A stretch of DNA of 64,000 bases from Kitasatospora sp. NBC_00240 (GTDB taxonomy: Bacteria > Actinomycetota > Actinomycetes > Streptomycetales > Streptomycetaceae). The notes beneath the pieces were generated by a model. It was given only the letters and a program-made list of their open reading frames with translations, was not told where the DNA came from and ran no database searches. The stretch's first letter is position 1. Every line of letters starts with the position of its first letter. Position numbers and translations under genes: made by a program. Positions 49,150-57,484 of this stretch are shown here, in pieces. The stretch lies in assembly GCF_026342405.1 (NCBI RefSeq), contig NZ_JAPEMU010000001.1, forward strand, positions 1,860,001-1,924,000, read 5' to 3'.

Positions 49150-49262
49150 GGTGGATCGGCCTGCGGTCGGCCGGCCGGTCGGACGGTCAGCGGGTCGGAC
49201 GCCCGGTCGGCAGATCGGTCGGTCAGCGGGTCGTACGGTCAGGCCGCCCGACCGGAAAGGTC
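49150..49262. repeat. GGTCGG-type repeats between ruvA and ruvB
   Basis: The spacer is built from imperfect CGGTCGG units; the 14-mer CGGTCAGCGGGTCG occurs exactly twice (49184-49197, 49220-49233). No coding sense. Confidence 0.55.
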
Positions 49263-49309
49263 GACACGTCGACCGGGTGGGCCGGCGGCCGGGGTTCGGC
49301 GGACGGGGT

Positions 49310-49921
49310 TCAACGGGTGCGGTTCAAGGTCCGCAGGGCGGCCTTGAGCAGGGCGCCGATGTCCGGCGAGGACTGCGCCTCGGCCTCGGGGGTGACGGCC
49401 GCGACCGCGTCCTCGGCCTCCCGCGGAGCGTAGCCGAGACCGACCAGGGCGGCCTGCAGCTGCTCGCTCCACGGCGCCGGGCCGGCCGCGAGCGGCTTCT
49501 GCGCCGGGACGCTGCCGTGCGGGGCACCGAGCTTGTCCTTGTACTCCAGGAGCAGCTTCTGCGCGCCGCGCTTGCCGATCCCCGGCACCGCCATCAGCGC
49601 CTTCTCGTCGCCGGTGGCCACCGCCAGGCGCAGCGCGTCCGGGCTGTGCACGCCGAGCATGGCCTGGGCCAGCCGGGGGCCGACGCCGCTGGCGTTCTGC
49701 AGCAGCTCGAAGGTGGCCCGCTCATCCTCGTCGGCGAAGCCGTAGAGGGTGAGGGAGTCCTCGCGGACCACGAGCGAGGTGGCGAGCCGGGCCGGCCCGC
49801 CGAGCCGCAGCGCGGCGAGCGTGGTGGGGGTGCACTGGAGGGCGAGGCCGACGCCGCCGACCTCGACCACGGCGCTGCCCGTGGAGAGGGCCGCGACCTG
49901 GCCCTGGACGAACGCGATCAC
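49310..49921 (-). CDS. ruvA: Holliday junction DNA helicase subunit RuvA
   Basis: RuvA binds four-way junctions and loads RuvB. The 203-aa protein has the OB-fold domain ([25 protein letters not shown]), tandem helix-hairpin-helix elements ([17 protein letters not shown] and [18 protein letters not shown]) and a C-terminal RuvB-contacting domain ([21 protein letters not shown]). GTG 49921 overlaps the ruvC stop (GTGA), so they are coupled. Confidence 0.96.
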   Translation of the reverse strand: MIAFVQGQVAALSTGSAVVEVGGVGLALQCTPTTLAALRLGGPARLATSLVVREDSLTLYGFADEDERATFELLQNASGVGPRLAQAMLGVHSPDALRLAVATGDEKALMAVPGIGKRGAQKLLLEYKDKLGAPHGSVPAQKPLAAGPAPWSEQLQAALVGLGYAPREAEDAVAAVTPEAEAQSSPDIGALLKAALRTLNRTR

Positions 49922-50502
49922 GGGCGGTGCTCCTGTCGGACGGCGGGGCGGGCGGCGGCCCGGACGACGGCGGCGGCGGCGGAGCGCGCGGGCGGGGCCT
50001 TGGCCACCGCGGCGGCGATCCGGCCGGCGGCGGCGCCGCGCCAGATGTGGCAGATGGCGAGCGCCAGGGCGTCGGCGGCGTCGGCGGGCTTGGGCGGGGC
50101 GTCGAGCCGCAGCAGGCGGGTGACCATGGCGGTGACCTGGGCCTTGTCGGCCCGGCCGGAGCCGGTGACGGCCGCCTTGACCTCGCTGGGGGTGTGCAGG
50201 GTGACCGGGATGCCGCGCCTGGTCGCGCAGAGCATGGCGACCGCGCTGGCCTGGGCGGTGCCCATCACGGTGCGGACGTTGTGCTGGGCGAAGACCCGCT
50301 CGACGGCGACCATGTCCGGCCGGTACTCCTCCAGCCAGGCTTCTATGCCCTGCTCGACGAGCAGCAGCCGGGGCCCGATCTCGGCGTCGGCCGGGGTACG
50401 CACCACACCGACGCCGGCCATCTTCAGCGGGCGGCCCGGCGCGCCGTCGACCACGCCGACCCCGCACCTGGTCAGCCCGGGGTCCACTCCCAGTACCCGC
50501 AC
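49918..50502 (-). CDS. ruvC: Holliday junction resolvase RuvC
   Basis: The 194-aa RNase H-fold nuclease cuts junctions symmetrically. Catalytic acids sit in [14 protein letters not shown] (Asp7), [11 protein letters not shown] (Glu) and [14 protein letters not shown] (Asp pair). A 30-residue Ala/Arg-rich C-terminal tail exceeds the E. coli length. GTG start at 50502. It heads the ruvC-ruvA-ruvB cluster and follows the yebC terminator. Confidence 0.96.
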   Translation of the reverse strand: MRVLGVDPGLTRCGVGVVDGAPGRPLKMAGVGVVRTPADAEIGPRLLLVEQGIEAWLEEYRPDMVAVERVFAQHNVRTVMGTAQASAVAMLCATRRGIPVTLHTPSEVKAAVTGSGRADKAQVTAMVTRLLRLDAPPKPADAADALALAICHIWRGAAAGRIAAAVAKAPPARSAAAAVVRAAARPAVRQEHRP

Positions 50503-50590
50503 GTCGCGCCCGCCTCTCCAAGACCACCCGAAGGGTATCGGGCACCGCTGACAACGAACCGGCCGAACACACCCGGGGCCGGGCGGGACG

Positions 50591-50629
50591 CACCGCGCCC
50601 GGTGGTCCCACGGACCACCGGGCGCGGTG
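50591..50629. terminator. Terminator between yebC and ruvC
   Basis: CACCGCGCCCGGTGGTCC, loop CAC, exact complement: an 18-bp perfect stem. Confidence 0.88.
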
Positions 50630-50646
50630 AGCGGGGCGTCGGGGCC

Positions 50647-51405
50647 CTACTCGGCGTCGAGCTCGGCGCCCACGGCGTCCGAGATGTCGAAGTTGGCGAA
50701 GACGTTCTGCACGTCGTCGCTGTCCTCCAGCGCGTCGATCAGCTTGAAGATCTTGCGGGCGCCGTCGGCGTCCAGCTCGACCTGCACGCTGGGCACGAAG
50801 TTGGCGTCGGCCGAGTCGTAGTCGATCCCGGCGTCCACCAGCGCGGTGCGGACCGCGACCATGTCGGTCGCCGCGCTGATCACCTCGTAGGTGTCACCGA
50901 GGTCGTTGACCTCCTCGGCGCCGACCTCCAGGACGACCTCGAAGACCTTGTCCTCGTCCACGCCGTCGGCCTTGGGGACGATGATGACGCCCTTGCGGGT
51001 GAACATGTACGACACCGAGCCCGGGTCGGCCATGTTGCCGCCGTTGCGGGTCATCGCCACGCGCACGTCGGAGGCGGCGCGGTTGCGGTTGTCGGTGAGG
51101 CACTCGATCAGCACGGCGACACCGTTGGGACCGTAGCCCTCGTACATGATGGTCGAGTAGTCGGCCCCGCCGGCCTCGGCACCGTCGCCGCGCTTGACGG
51201 CGCGGTTGATGTTGTCGATCGGGACCGAGCTCTTCTTCGCCTTCTGGATGGCGTCGTACAGCGTCGGGTTGCCGGCCGGGTCGCTGCCGCCGGTGCGCGC
51301 CGCCACCTCGATGTTCTTGATCATCTTGGCGAAGAGCTTGCCGCGCTTGGCGTCGATCACGGCCTTCTTGTGCTTGGTGGTAGCCCACTTAGAGTGGCCG
51401 GACAT
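50647..51405 (-). CDS. yebC: YebC/TACO1-family protein
   Basis: The 252-aa three-domain protein begins [25 protein letters not shown] and contains the diagnostic [23 protein letters not shown]. YebC was long listed as a DNA-binding regulator; recent work ties members to translation of proline-rich or difficult mRNAs. ATG 51405 has AAGGAG 6 nt upstream. The pdxS-pdxT-yebC-ruvCAB order is conserved in Actinobacteria. Confidence 0.96.
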   Translation of the reverse strand: MSGHSKWATTKHKKAVIDAKRGKLFAKMIKNIEVAARTGGSDPAGNPTLYDAIQKAKKSSVPIDNINRAVKRGDGAEAGGADYSTIMYEGYGPNGVAVLIECLTDNRNRAASDVRVAMTRNGGNMADPGSVSYMFTRKGVIIVPKADGVDEDKVFEVVLEVGAEEVNDLGDTYEVISAATDMVAVRTALVDAGIDYDSADANFVPSVQVELDADGARKIFKLIDALEDSDDVQNVFANFDISDAVGAELDAE

Positions 51406-51484
51406 CGCCAGCTCCTTTACGTCGCCAAAAGGGAAATGAACAGGAGAGATCTTACCGGTGCCGCAGTGCGGCGGGGGCACCGGT

Positions 51485-52117
51485 TCAGCGCGCGGCGGCT
51501 TCGACCATCCGCACGAAGTACTCGTGCACCCGGTGGTCGCCGGTCAGCTCGGGGTGGAACGAGGTTGCCAGCAGGTTTCCCTGACGGACCGCCACGATCC
51601 GGCTCTCCGGACCGTCCGCCGCCGACAGCTCCGCCAGCACCTCGACGCCCGCGCCCACGGCCTCGACCCAGGGGGCGCGGATGAAGACACCGTGCACGGC
51701 CTCGCCGGCCGGGCCCTGGCCCTCGATGCCCTTGAAGGCGACCGCGGACTCGAAGGACTCGTTCTGGCGGCCGAAGGCGTTGCGCCGCACCGTCATGTCG
51801 ATGCCGCCGACCGTCTCCTGGTCGTCCCGGCCGTCGAGGATCTTGTCGGCCAGCATGATCATGCCCGCGCAGGAGCCGTAGACGGGCATCCCGGCCGCGA
51901 CCCGCTCGCGCAGCGGCGCCATCATGCCGAAGGCGAGCGCCAGCTTGGACATGGTGGTGGACTCGCCACCGGGGATCACCAGCGCGTCGACCTCGGCGAG
52001 CTCCTCGGGGCGGCGCACCGGGCGCGCCAGCGCGTCGGCCTCGGCAAGTGCGATCAGGTGCTCGCGGACGTCGCCCTGCAGGGCCAGGACGCCGATGACT
52101 GGAGTACGGCTCGACAC
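51485..52117 (-). CDS. pdxT: Pyridoxal 5'-phosphate synthase glutaminase subunit PdxT
   Basis: PdxT releases ammonia from glutamine and channels it to PdxS. The 210-aa class I glutaminase has [23 protein letters not shown], the nucleophile Cys in GSCAGMIML and the His-Glu pair in SFHPEL. GTG 52117 has GAGG 8 nt upstream. It follows pdxS by about 90 nt. Confidence 0.97.
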   Translation of the reverse strand: MSSRTPVIGVLALQGDVREHLIALAEADALARPVRRPEELAEVDALVIPGGESTTMSKLALAFGMMAPLRERVAAGMPVYGSCAGMIMLADKILDGRDDQETVGGIDMTVRRNAFGRQNESFESAVAFKGIEGQGPAGEAVHGVFIRAPWVEAVGAGVEVLAELSAADGPESRIVAVRQGNLLATSFHPELTGDHRVHEYFVRMVEAAAR

Positions 52118-52206
52118 GGTTGCTACCTCTTCAGAATTCTCGTACGGACGACGCACGACGGCCCGCCGCGCTCCGTGAATCCGCGCGGCGGGCCGTCGGG
52201 CAGGGA

Positions 52207-53118
52207 CTACCAGCCGCGGTTGGCGTACCGCTCGGCCTCGGGCAGGGTGTCGCAGTTGATGCCGACCATGGCCTCGCCCAGGCCGCGCGAGACGTCCGCG
52301 ATGACCTTCGGGTCGTCGAAGAAGGTGGTGGCCTTCACGACGGCGGCGGCACGCTTGGCCGGGTCGCCGGACTTGAAGATGCCGGAGCCGACGAAGACGC
52401 CCTCGGCACCGAGCTGCATCATCAGGGCCGCGTCGGCCGGGGTGGCCACGCCACCGGCGGAGAACAGCACGACCGGGAGCTTGCCCAGCTGCGCGACCTC
52501 CTTGACCAGCTCGTACGGCGCCTGCAGGTTCTTGGCGGCGACGAAGAGCTCGGTCTCGTCGAGGGTGGTGAGGCGCTTGATGTCGGCGCGGATCTGGCGC
52601 ATGTGGCGGACGGCCTCGACCACGTTGCCGGTGCCGGCCTCGCCCTTGGAGCGGATCATGGCCGCGCCCTCGGCGATGCGGCGCAGGGCCTCGCCCAGGT
52701 TGGTGGCGCCACAGACGAAGGGGGTGGTGAACGCCCACTTGTCGGAGTGGTTGACCTCGTCGGCCGGGGTCAGCACCTCGGACTCGTCGATGTAGTCCAC
52801 GCCGAGCGCCTGCAGGACCTGGGCCTCGACGAAGTGGCCGATCCGGGACTTGGCCATCACCGGGATGGAAACGGCGTTGATGATGCCGTCGATCATGTCC
52901 GGGTCGGACATCCGGGCCACGCCGCCGTCCTTGCGGATGTCGGCGGGGACCCGCTCCAGGGCCATGACGGCCACGGCGCCGGCGTCTTCAGCGATCTTCG
53001 CCTGCTCGGCGTTGACCACATCCATGATCACACCGCCCTTGAGCTGCTCGGCCATGCCGCGCTTGACCCGGGCGGTACCGATCTGCGGCTGGTCTGCGGT
53101 GATGGGGGTGGTGGACAC
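52207..53118 (-). CDS. pdxS: Pyridoxal 5'-phosphate synthase subunit PdxS
   Basis: PdxS builds PLP from ribose 5-phosphate, glyceraldehyde 3-phosphate and ammonia. The 303-aa TIM barrel has [22 protein letters not shown], the two catalytic lysine regions [15 protein letters not shown] and [16 protein letters not shown], and [13 protein letters not shown] 53118 is preferred (TGAGG 6 nt upstream); GTG 53130 would add four residues. A GTGAGacCTCAC dyad covers the RBS and may fold over it. Confidence 0.97.
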   Translation of the reverse strand: MSTTPITADQPQIGTARVKRGMAEQLKGGVIMDVVNAEQAKIAEDAGAVAVMALERVPADIRKDGGVARMSDPDMIDGIINAVSIPVMAKSRIGHFVEAQVLQALGVDYIDESEVLTPADEVNHSDKWAFTTPFVCGATNLGEALRRIAEGAAMIRSKGEAGTGNVVEAVRHMRQIRADIKRLTTLDETELFVAAKNLQAPYELVKEVAQLGKLPVVLFSAGGVATPADAALMMQLGAEGVFVGSGIFKSGDPAKRAAAVVKATTFFDDPKVIADVSRGLGEAMVGINCDTLPEAERYANRGW

Positions 53119-53254
53119 GTGAGACCTCACTCGAAGATGAAAGTGCTATCGCCTTATGTTAGGCGGACATGGACTCAGCCCCATGCGCCACCAAGTCCAT
53201 CCAGGCTTCCGGGATACGACAAACAGGCCGAAGCCAGGCGGGCCGGCCGGCCCC

Positions 53255-53800
53255 CTAGGCCGGGGCCCCCTCGGGGGTCAGGGCGAGCGGAGGGGCGTCG
53301 TCCATTTCGAAGGCCATCGGGAACGGCGCCTTCCCCGCAAGGCGGAAGTAGCGCACCAGCCGGTGCTCGCGCACCGCGCGGGCGGCCCGGACGGCGTCGT
53401 TGTGGAACCGCCTGGCCATCGGAACGCGGCGGACGGCGGCCGTCAGATCCTTCACAGCTTCTTCACCACCGGGGGCCGCGACCAACACCGCGAGCTGCTC
53501 CGGCTCGGCGAACACCGCGCGCAGCGCCAGGCTCAACTCGCTCTCCGCCACCTCGCGGTGCTCGTCCTCGGACTGCCGGGCCGAGTGCGAGGCCTGGTAG
53601 AGCAGCAGCGAGGCCGCCGGGTCCAGCAGACCGGAGGTGGCCAGCTCCAGCGTCACCGAGGCCCGCCGCACCAGCTGGGCGTCCAGCGCGGCGCGGGCCG
53701 CGTCGATCCGGGCGTGCAGCCGGTCGAGGCGCCCCGCCGTCCAACTCAGGTACATCCCGCACAACACCACGGCCACGGCCGCCCAGATCCAGGTAGTCAC
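53255..53800 (-). CDS. Membrane protein of unknown function (LemA-like helices)
   Basis: The 181-aa product has an N-terminal membrane helix (WIWAAVAVVLCGMYLSW) then mostly helical sequence (RLDRLHARIDAARAALDAQLVRRASVTLELA...), reminiscent of LemA-type proteins, with a conserved-looking YFRLAGKAPFPMAFEMDD end. I cannot name it. GTG 53800 is used; TTG 53809 is an in-frame alternative; neither has a clear RBS. It lies between the tautomerase-like gene and pdxS. Confidence 0.75.
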   Translation of the reverse strand: MTTWIWAAVAVVLCGMYLSWTAGRLDRLHARIDAARAALDAQLVRRASVTLELATSGLLDPAASLLLYQASHSARQSEDEHREVAESELSLALRAVFAEPEQLAVLVAAPGGEEAVKDLTAAVRRVPMARRFHNDAVRAARAVREHRLVRYFRLAGKAPFPMAFEMDDAPPLALTPEGAPA

Positions 53801-53829
53801 GGGGCGCAACGCTACCGGGTGCCCGCCGG

Positions 53830-54198
53830 TCAGCCGTCGAGCGTGGTGCCCCGGTAGCTGTCACTGTCGATGTCCACCACGTTCACCGCGGTGTGCAGAC
53901 GCCGGCCCGGCGCCGTCGGCAGGTGCTCGGCCAGCAGCGCCAGCACCGCCTCGCTGAGCCCCGCCTTCGCCTCCGGGCTGCGGCCGGGGAAGATCGGGAA
54001 GTCGACCAGGACGAGGTCCTGTCCCTCGGCCCGCTCGCCCACCACGACGGTCTCGTCGACCCGGCGGAAGCGCGTCCTGCATGCGTCCGGGGCCGCGGCG
54101 AGGTACTTCACCGCGAGCTGGTTCAGGGCCAGGCCGAGGGCCTGTCGGTCGAAGGTGTCCGCCAGGTTCGCGGAGTAGTCGACGGAGATCTGCGGCAT
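53830..54198 (-). CDS. 5-Carboxymethyl-2-hydroxymuconate isomerase-like tautomerase
   Basis: The 122-aa protein begins MPQISVDYSANLADTFD. Loss of Met would expose Pro1, the catalytic base of the tautomerase superfamily, and the beta-alpha-beta pattern with LVLVDFPIFPGRSPEAKAGLSEAVLALLAEHL fits CHMI. No homoprotocatechuate pathway genes are near, so its substrate is unclear. ATG 54198 has GGAGG 6 nt upstream. It is downstream of the pimA terminator. Confidence 0.82.
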   Translation of the reverse strand: MPQISVDYSANLADTFDRQALGLALNQLAVKYLAAAPDACRTRFRRVDETVVVGERAEGQDLVLVDFPIFPGRSPEAKAGLSEAVLALLAEHLPTAPGRRLHTAVNVVDIDSDSYRGTTLDG

Positions 54199-54341
54199 CT
54201 GGGCCTCCGGGCTCGGACGGGCGTCGGTGACGGCGCCCGCCGTCCTGACGGGCCCCCGGGACACCCTAACCACCCCGCGGGCCGGGACGGCCCGGGCCCG
54301 GACCGCCGGCGGCCGGGCGGGCCCCGCCGACCGTCGCAACG

Positions 54342-54358
54342 GCCGGCCCCGGGCCGGC
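54342..54358. terminator. GC-rich hairpin after pimA-like gene
   Basis: GCCGGCCC-c-GGGCCGGC, immediately past the glycosyltransferase stop; the loop would open to a few bases. Confidence 0.5.
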
Positions 54359-54360
54359 GC

Positions 54361-55548
54361 TCAGTCCCGGGCCAGGCCCAGCCGGCCGCGCCAGCCCGTC
54401 CGCTCGTCCTCCACCCGCACCACCGCGGGCGTACCGTCGGTGACCGTCTCGTACACCGCCAGGATGTCCGCGCCCACCGTCGACCAGTCGAAGCGCCGGA
54501 CGTGCCGCGAGGCCGCCTTGCGCAGCTCCTCCAGCCTGCCCGGGTCGCCCAGCAGCCGCAGCGCCGCGGCGGCCAGCGCGTCGGCGTCCTCGACCGGGAA
54601 CAGCTCCCCCGCGTCGCCGCCGTCCAGCACCTGCTTGAAGGCGTCCAGATCGCTCGCCAGCACCGGCGCGCCCGCCGACATCGCCTCGACCAGGATGATC
54701 CCGAAGCTCTCGCCGCCGGTGTTCGGCGCCACGTACAGGTCGACGCTGCGCAGCAGCCGGGCCTTCTCCCGGTCGCTGACCATGCCGAGGAACTCCACCT
54801 GGGCGCGGACCTCGGGGGCGAGGCCGGCCACGGCCTCCTCCTCGTCGCCCTTGCCGGCCACCAGCAGCCGCACGCCGGGGCGCTGCTCGAGGATCTTCGG
54901 CAGGGCCGCCAGCAGGGTCGGCAGGCCCTTGCGCGGCTCGTTGATCCGGCCGATGAAGCCGATCGTGCCCGGCTCGCCGTCCGCGGCGCCGCCGGTCCAG
55001 CGGGCGTCCGGCTCGGCCTCGGCGAAGAAGCCGACGTCGACGCCGTTGGGGATGACCACCGCGTCGCCGCCCAGGTGCTCGACCAGGGTGCGCCGGGCGT
55101 ACTCGCTGACGGCGATCCGGGCCCGCATCTTCTCCAGCCCGGGCTGGAGGATCGGCGAGGCCGCGATCATCGCCCGCGACCGCGGGTTGGAGGTGTGGAA
55201 GGTCCCCACCATCGGGCCGGTGGCCGACCAGGCGGCCAGCATCGACAGGCTCGGCGAGGCCGGCTCGTGCACGTGCAGGATGTCGAAGCGCCCGTCGTTC
55301 AGCCAGCGCCGCACCCGGGCCGCCGACAGGATGCCGAAGCTGAGCCGGGCCACCGAGCCGTTGTACGGCACGGCCACGGCACGCCCCGCCGAGACCACGT
55401 ACGGCGGCAGCGCCTCGTCGTCCTCGGCCGGTGCCAGCACGGACACCTGGTGGCCCAGCGCGATCAGGTGCTCGGCGAGGTCCCGGATGTGGAACTGCAC
55501 GCCACCGGGGACGTCCCAGTCGTACGGGCAGACGATGCCGATCTTCAC
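54361..55548 (-). CDS. pimA: Phosphatidylinositol alpha-mannosyltransferase (PimA-like, GT4)
   Basis: The 395-aa GT-B enzyme probably adds the first mannose to phosphatidyl-myo-inositol on the cytoplasmic face. It has IGIVCPYDWDVPGGVQFHIRDLAEHL, HVHEP, NGVDVGFF, GFIGRINEPRKGLPTLLAAL and the GT4 donor motif GGESFGIILVEAMSAG. GTG 55548 has AGAGGA 6 nt upstream. It follows pgsA and the acyltransferase gene, the order of the PIM cluster in Mycobacterium. Confidence 0.94.
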   Translation of the reverse strand: MKIGIVCPYDWDVPGGVQFHIRDLAEHLIALGHQVSVLAPAEDDEALPPYVVSAGRAVAVPYNGSVARLSFGILSAARVRRWLNDGRFDILHVHEPASPSLSMLAAWSATGPMVGTFHTSNPRSRAMIAASPILQPGLEKMRARIAVSEYARRTLVEHLGGDAVVIPNGVDVGFFAEAEPDARWTGGAADGEPGTIGFIGRINEPRKGLPTLLAALPKILEQRPGVRLLVAGKGDEEEAVAGLAPEVRAQVEFLGMVSDREKARLLRSVDLYVAPNTGGESFGIILVEAMSAGAPVLASDLDAFKQVLDGGDAGELFPVEDADALAAAALRLLGDPGRLEELRKAASRHVRRFDWSTVGADILAVYETVTDGTPAVVRVEDERTGWRGRLGLARD

Positions 55549-55568
55549 CAGGTTCCTCTCACGCTGCT

Positions 55569-56552
55569 TCAGGGGCCGGCCGGCTCGGCGGCCGGCTCGG
55601 TACCGGGGGCGGGCACCGGCGCGGCCGGCTCCGCGGCGGACGGCTCGGCGGCGGACGGCTCGCGGACCGGCAGGTCCGCCAGCCACAGCCGCTGCAGCAT
55701 GTGCCAGTCCTCGGGGTGCTCGCGGATGCCGTCGGCCCACACGTCGGCCATCGACTGGACCATCGCCGCGGTCCGCGCCTTCGGGTCGTCGCCGGCGGGC
55801 GGCAGCACCTCGGGGTGGATCCGGCCCCGCATCACCGGGCCGTCGTACCAGAGTGTCACCGGCAGCAGCGCGGCCCCCGTGCGCAGGCACAGCGCGGCCG
55901 GGCCGGCCGGCATCCGGGTGGCCTCCCCGAAGAAGGACACCTCCACGCCGGCCGCCGAGAGGTCCCGGTCACCGACCAGGCAGACCAGCTTGCCGGCCCG
56001 CAGCCGCCGGGCCAGCGTGCCGACCACCGAGACGTCGCTGCCGGTCAGCGGCAGCACCTCCATGCCGAGGCTCTCCCGGTACGCGACGAAGCGCTCGAAC
56101 AGCCGCTCCGGCTCCAGCCGCTCGGCGACCGTGGTGAACGGGTACCCGACGTGCGAGGCCACCCAGGCGCCGGCCAGGTCCCAGTTCCCCATGTGCGGCA
56201 GCGCTATCACCGAACCGCGCCCGGACTCCATCGCGCCGGTGAGGTGCTCCAGCCCCTCGATCGCGAGGCCCCGGGCGATCCGCTCCCGGCTCCAGACCGG
56301 CAGCCGGAACGACTCCATCCAGTACCGCAGGTAGGAGCGCATGCCGGCCCGGGACAGTTCCCGCAGCCGGGCCTCGTCCGCGTCCGGGCGCACCCGCAGC
56401 AGGTTCGCCTCCAGCTGGAGCACCCGCTTGCCCCGCTTGCGCCAGGCCGCGTCGGCGATCTGGTCGAACAGCCCCTGGGCCGCCCGCTCGGGCAGATGCT
56501 TCAGTGCCGCCCAGCCCAGCGCGTACGCCGAGTAGACCAACCGGTCCTTCAC
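55569..56552 (-). CDS. Phosphatidylinositol mannoside acyltransferase-like (LPLAT)
   Basis: The 327-aa membrane-associated acyltransferase of the LpxL/HtrB-PatA family has the HX4D motif in LPHMGNWDLAGAW, with RGSVIALP before and GDRDLSAAGVEVSFFG after. In mycobacteria the equivalent gene acylates PIM1. The C-terminal 40 residues are Ala/Pro/Glu-rich repeats (EPSAAEPSAAEPAAP). GTG 56552 overlaps the pgsA stop (GTGA). Gene order strongly supports the PIM assignment. Confidence 0.92.
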   Translation of the reverse strand: MKDRLVYSAYALGWAALKHLPERAAQGLFDQIADAAWRKRGKRVLQLEANLLRVRPDADEARLRELSRAGMRSYLRYWMESFRLPVWSRERIARGLAIEGLEHLTGAMESGRGSVIALPHMGNWDLAGAWVASHVGYPFTTVAERLEPERLFERFVAYRESLGMEVLPLTGSDVSVVGTLARRLRAGKLVCLVGDRDLSAAGVEVSFFGEATRMPAGPAALCLRTGAALLPVTLWYDGPVMRGRIHPEVLPPAGDDPKARTAAMVQSMADVWADGIREHPEDWHMLQRLWLADLPVREPSAAEPSAAEPAAPVPAPGTEPAAEPAGP

Positions 56553-57208
56553 GCCGTCCCCCGACTCCCCGCCTCCAGGCGGTCCGCCTCGAACGCCTCC
56601 CGGCGCACGGTCAGCATCCGCTGGAACACCGTCACCAGGCTCCCCGCGGCCACCACCCAGAGCGCGAACGGCAGCAGCCACTCGACGTACGGCACCCCGA
56701 AGGTGTGCAGGCCCGCGACCCCGGCCGCGACCAGGCTGATCACCAGCCGCTCGGCCCGCTCCACCAGCCCCGACACGTCGCAGGGCAGGCCCTGGCTCTC
56801 CGCCCGGGCCTTGGTGTACGAGACCACCAGGCCGCTCGCCAGGCAGAAGATCGCCACCGTGCAGAGCAGGTTGTTGTCGCCCTTGCCCGCGTACCACATG
56901 GCCAGTCCGCCGAAGATCGCCGCGTCCGCGACCCGGTCCAGCGTCGAGTCCAGGAACGCGCCCCACTTGCTGGTACGGCCCAGCTGGCGCGCCATGTTCC
57001 CGTCGACCAGGTCGGAGAAGATGAACAGGGTGATCGTGATGGTGCCCCAGAAGAACTCCCCGCGTGGGAAGAACACCAGCGCACCGGCGACCGAACCGGC
57101 CGTCCCGATCAGCGTCACGGCGTCCGGGCTCACGCCCAGGCGGATCAGAAAGGCGGCGAAGGGGGTCAGGACACGTGTGAAGAAGGCACGCGCGTATTTG
57201 TTGAGCAT
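56549..57208 (-). CDS. pgsA: Phosphatidylinositol phosphate synthase (CDP-alcohol phosphatidyltransferase)
   Basis: The 219-aa six-helix membrane enzyme transfers a phosphatidyl group from CDP-diacylglycerol, here probably to inositol 1-phosphate. The CDP-AP motif is complete: DLVDGNMAR, then GAFLDSTLDRVAD (D-x2-DG-x2-AR-x8-G-x3-D-x3-D). ATG 57208 has only a close GGAAGG upstream; the frame runs on to 57361 without a better start. It leads the pgsA-acyltransferase-pimA operon. In mycobacteria this gene is named pgsA1. Confidence 0.94.
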   Translation of the reverse strand: MLNKYARAFFTRVLTPFAAFLIRLGVSPDAVTLIGTAGSVAGALVFFPRGEFFWGTITITLFIFSDLVDGNMARQLGRTSKWGAFLDSTLDRVADAAIFGGLAMWYAGKGDNNLLCTVAIFCLASGLVVSYTKARAESQGLPCDVSGLVERAERLVISLVAAGVAGLHTFGVPYVEWLLPFALWVVAAGSLVTVFQRMLTVRREAFEADRLEAGSRGTA

Positions 57209-57484
57209 GGCCTTCCGGACCGCTCCGATCTCACCGGTGTCCGCCGAGGGCCGCGATCCGCGGCAGGCGGCCGAGTGGATCGGCCCACCCGGCTGACCCA
57301 TGGTATCCACGCCCGCCACGCACTCCCGCGCACCGCACCGGCAAGCAGGCTTTCGGCCCAACTGTCAACTACTCAAAGCGCATCCACGCGCACAGCGGGT
57401 GATCGTCGGGCGCCACCGCACGCCGGGGCCGGGGTGGTCGACCTAGACTTGGAGCCGTCCGTCGCCACGGGAGGAGAAACCCCG

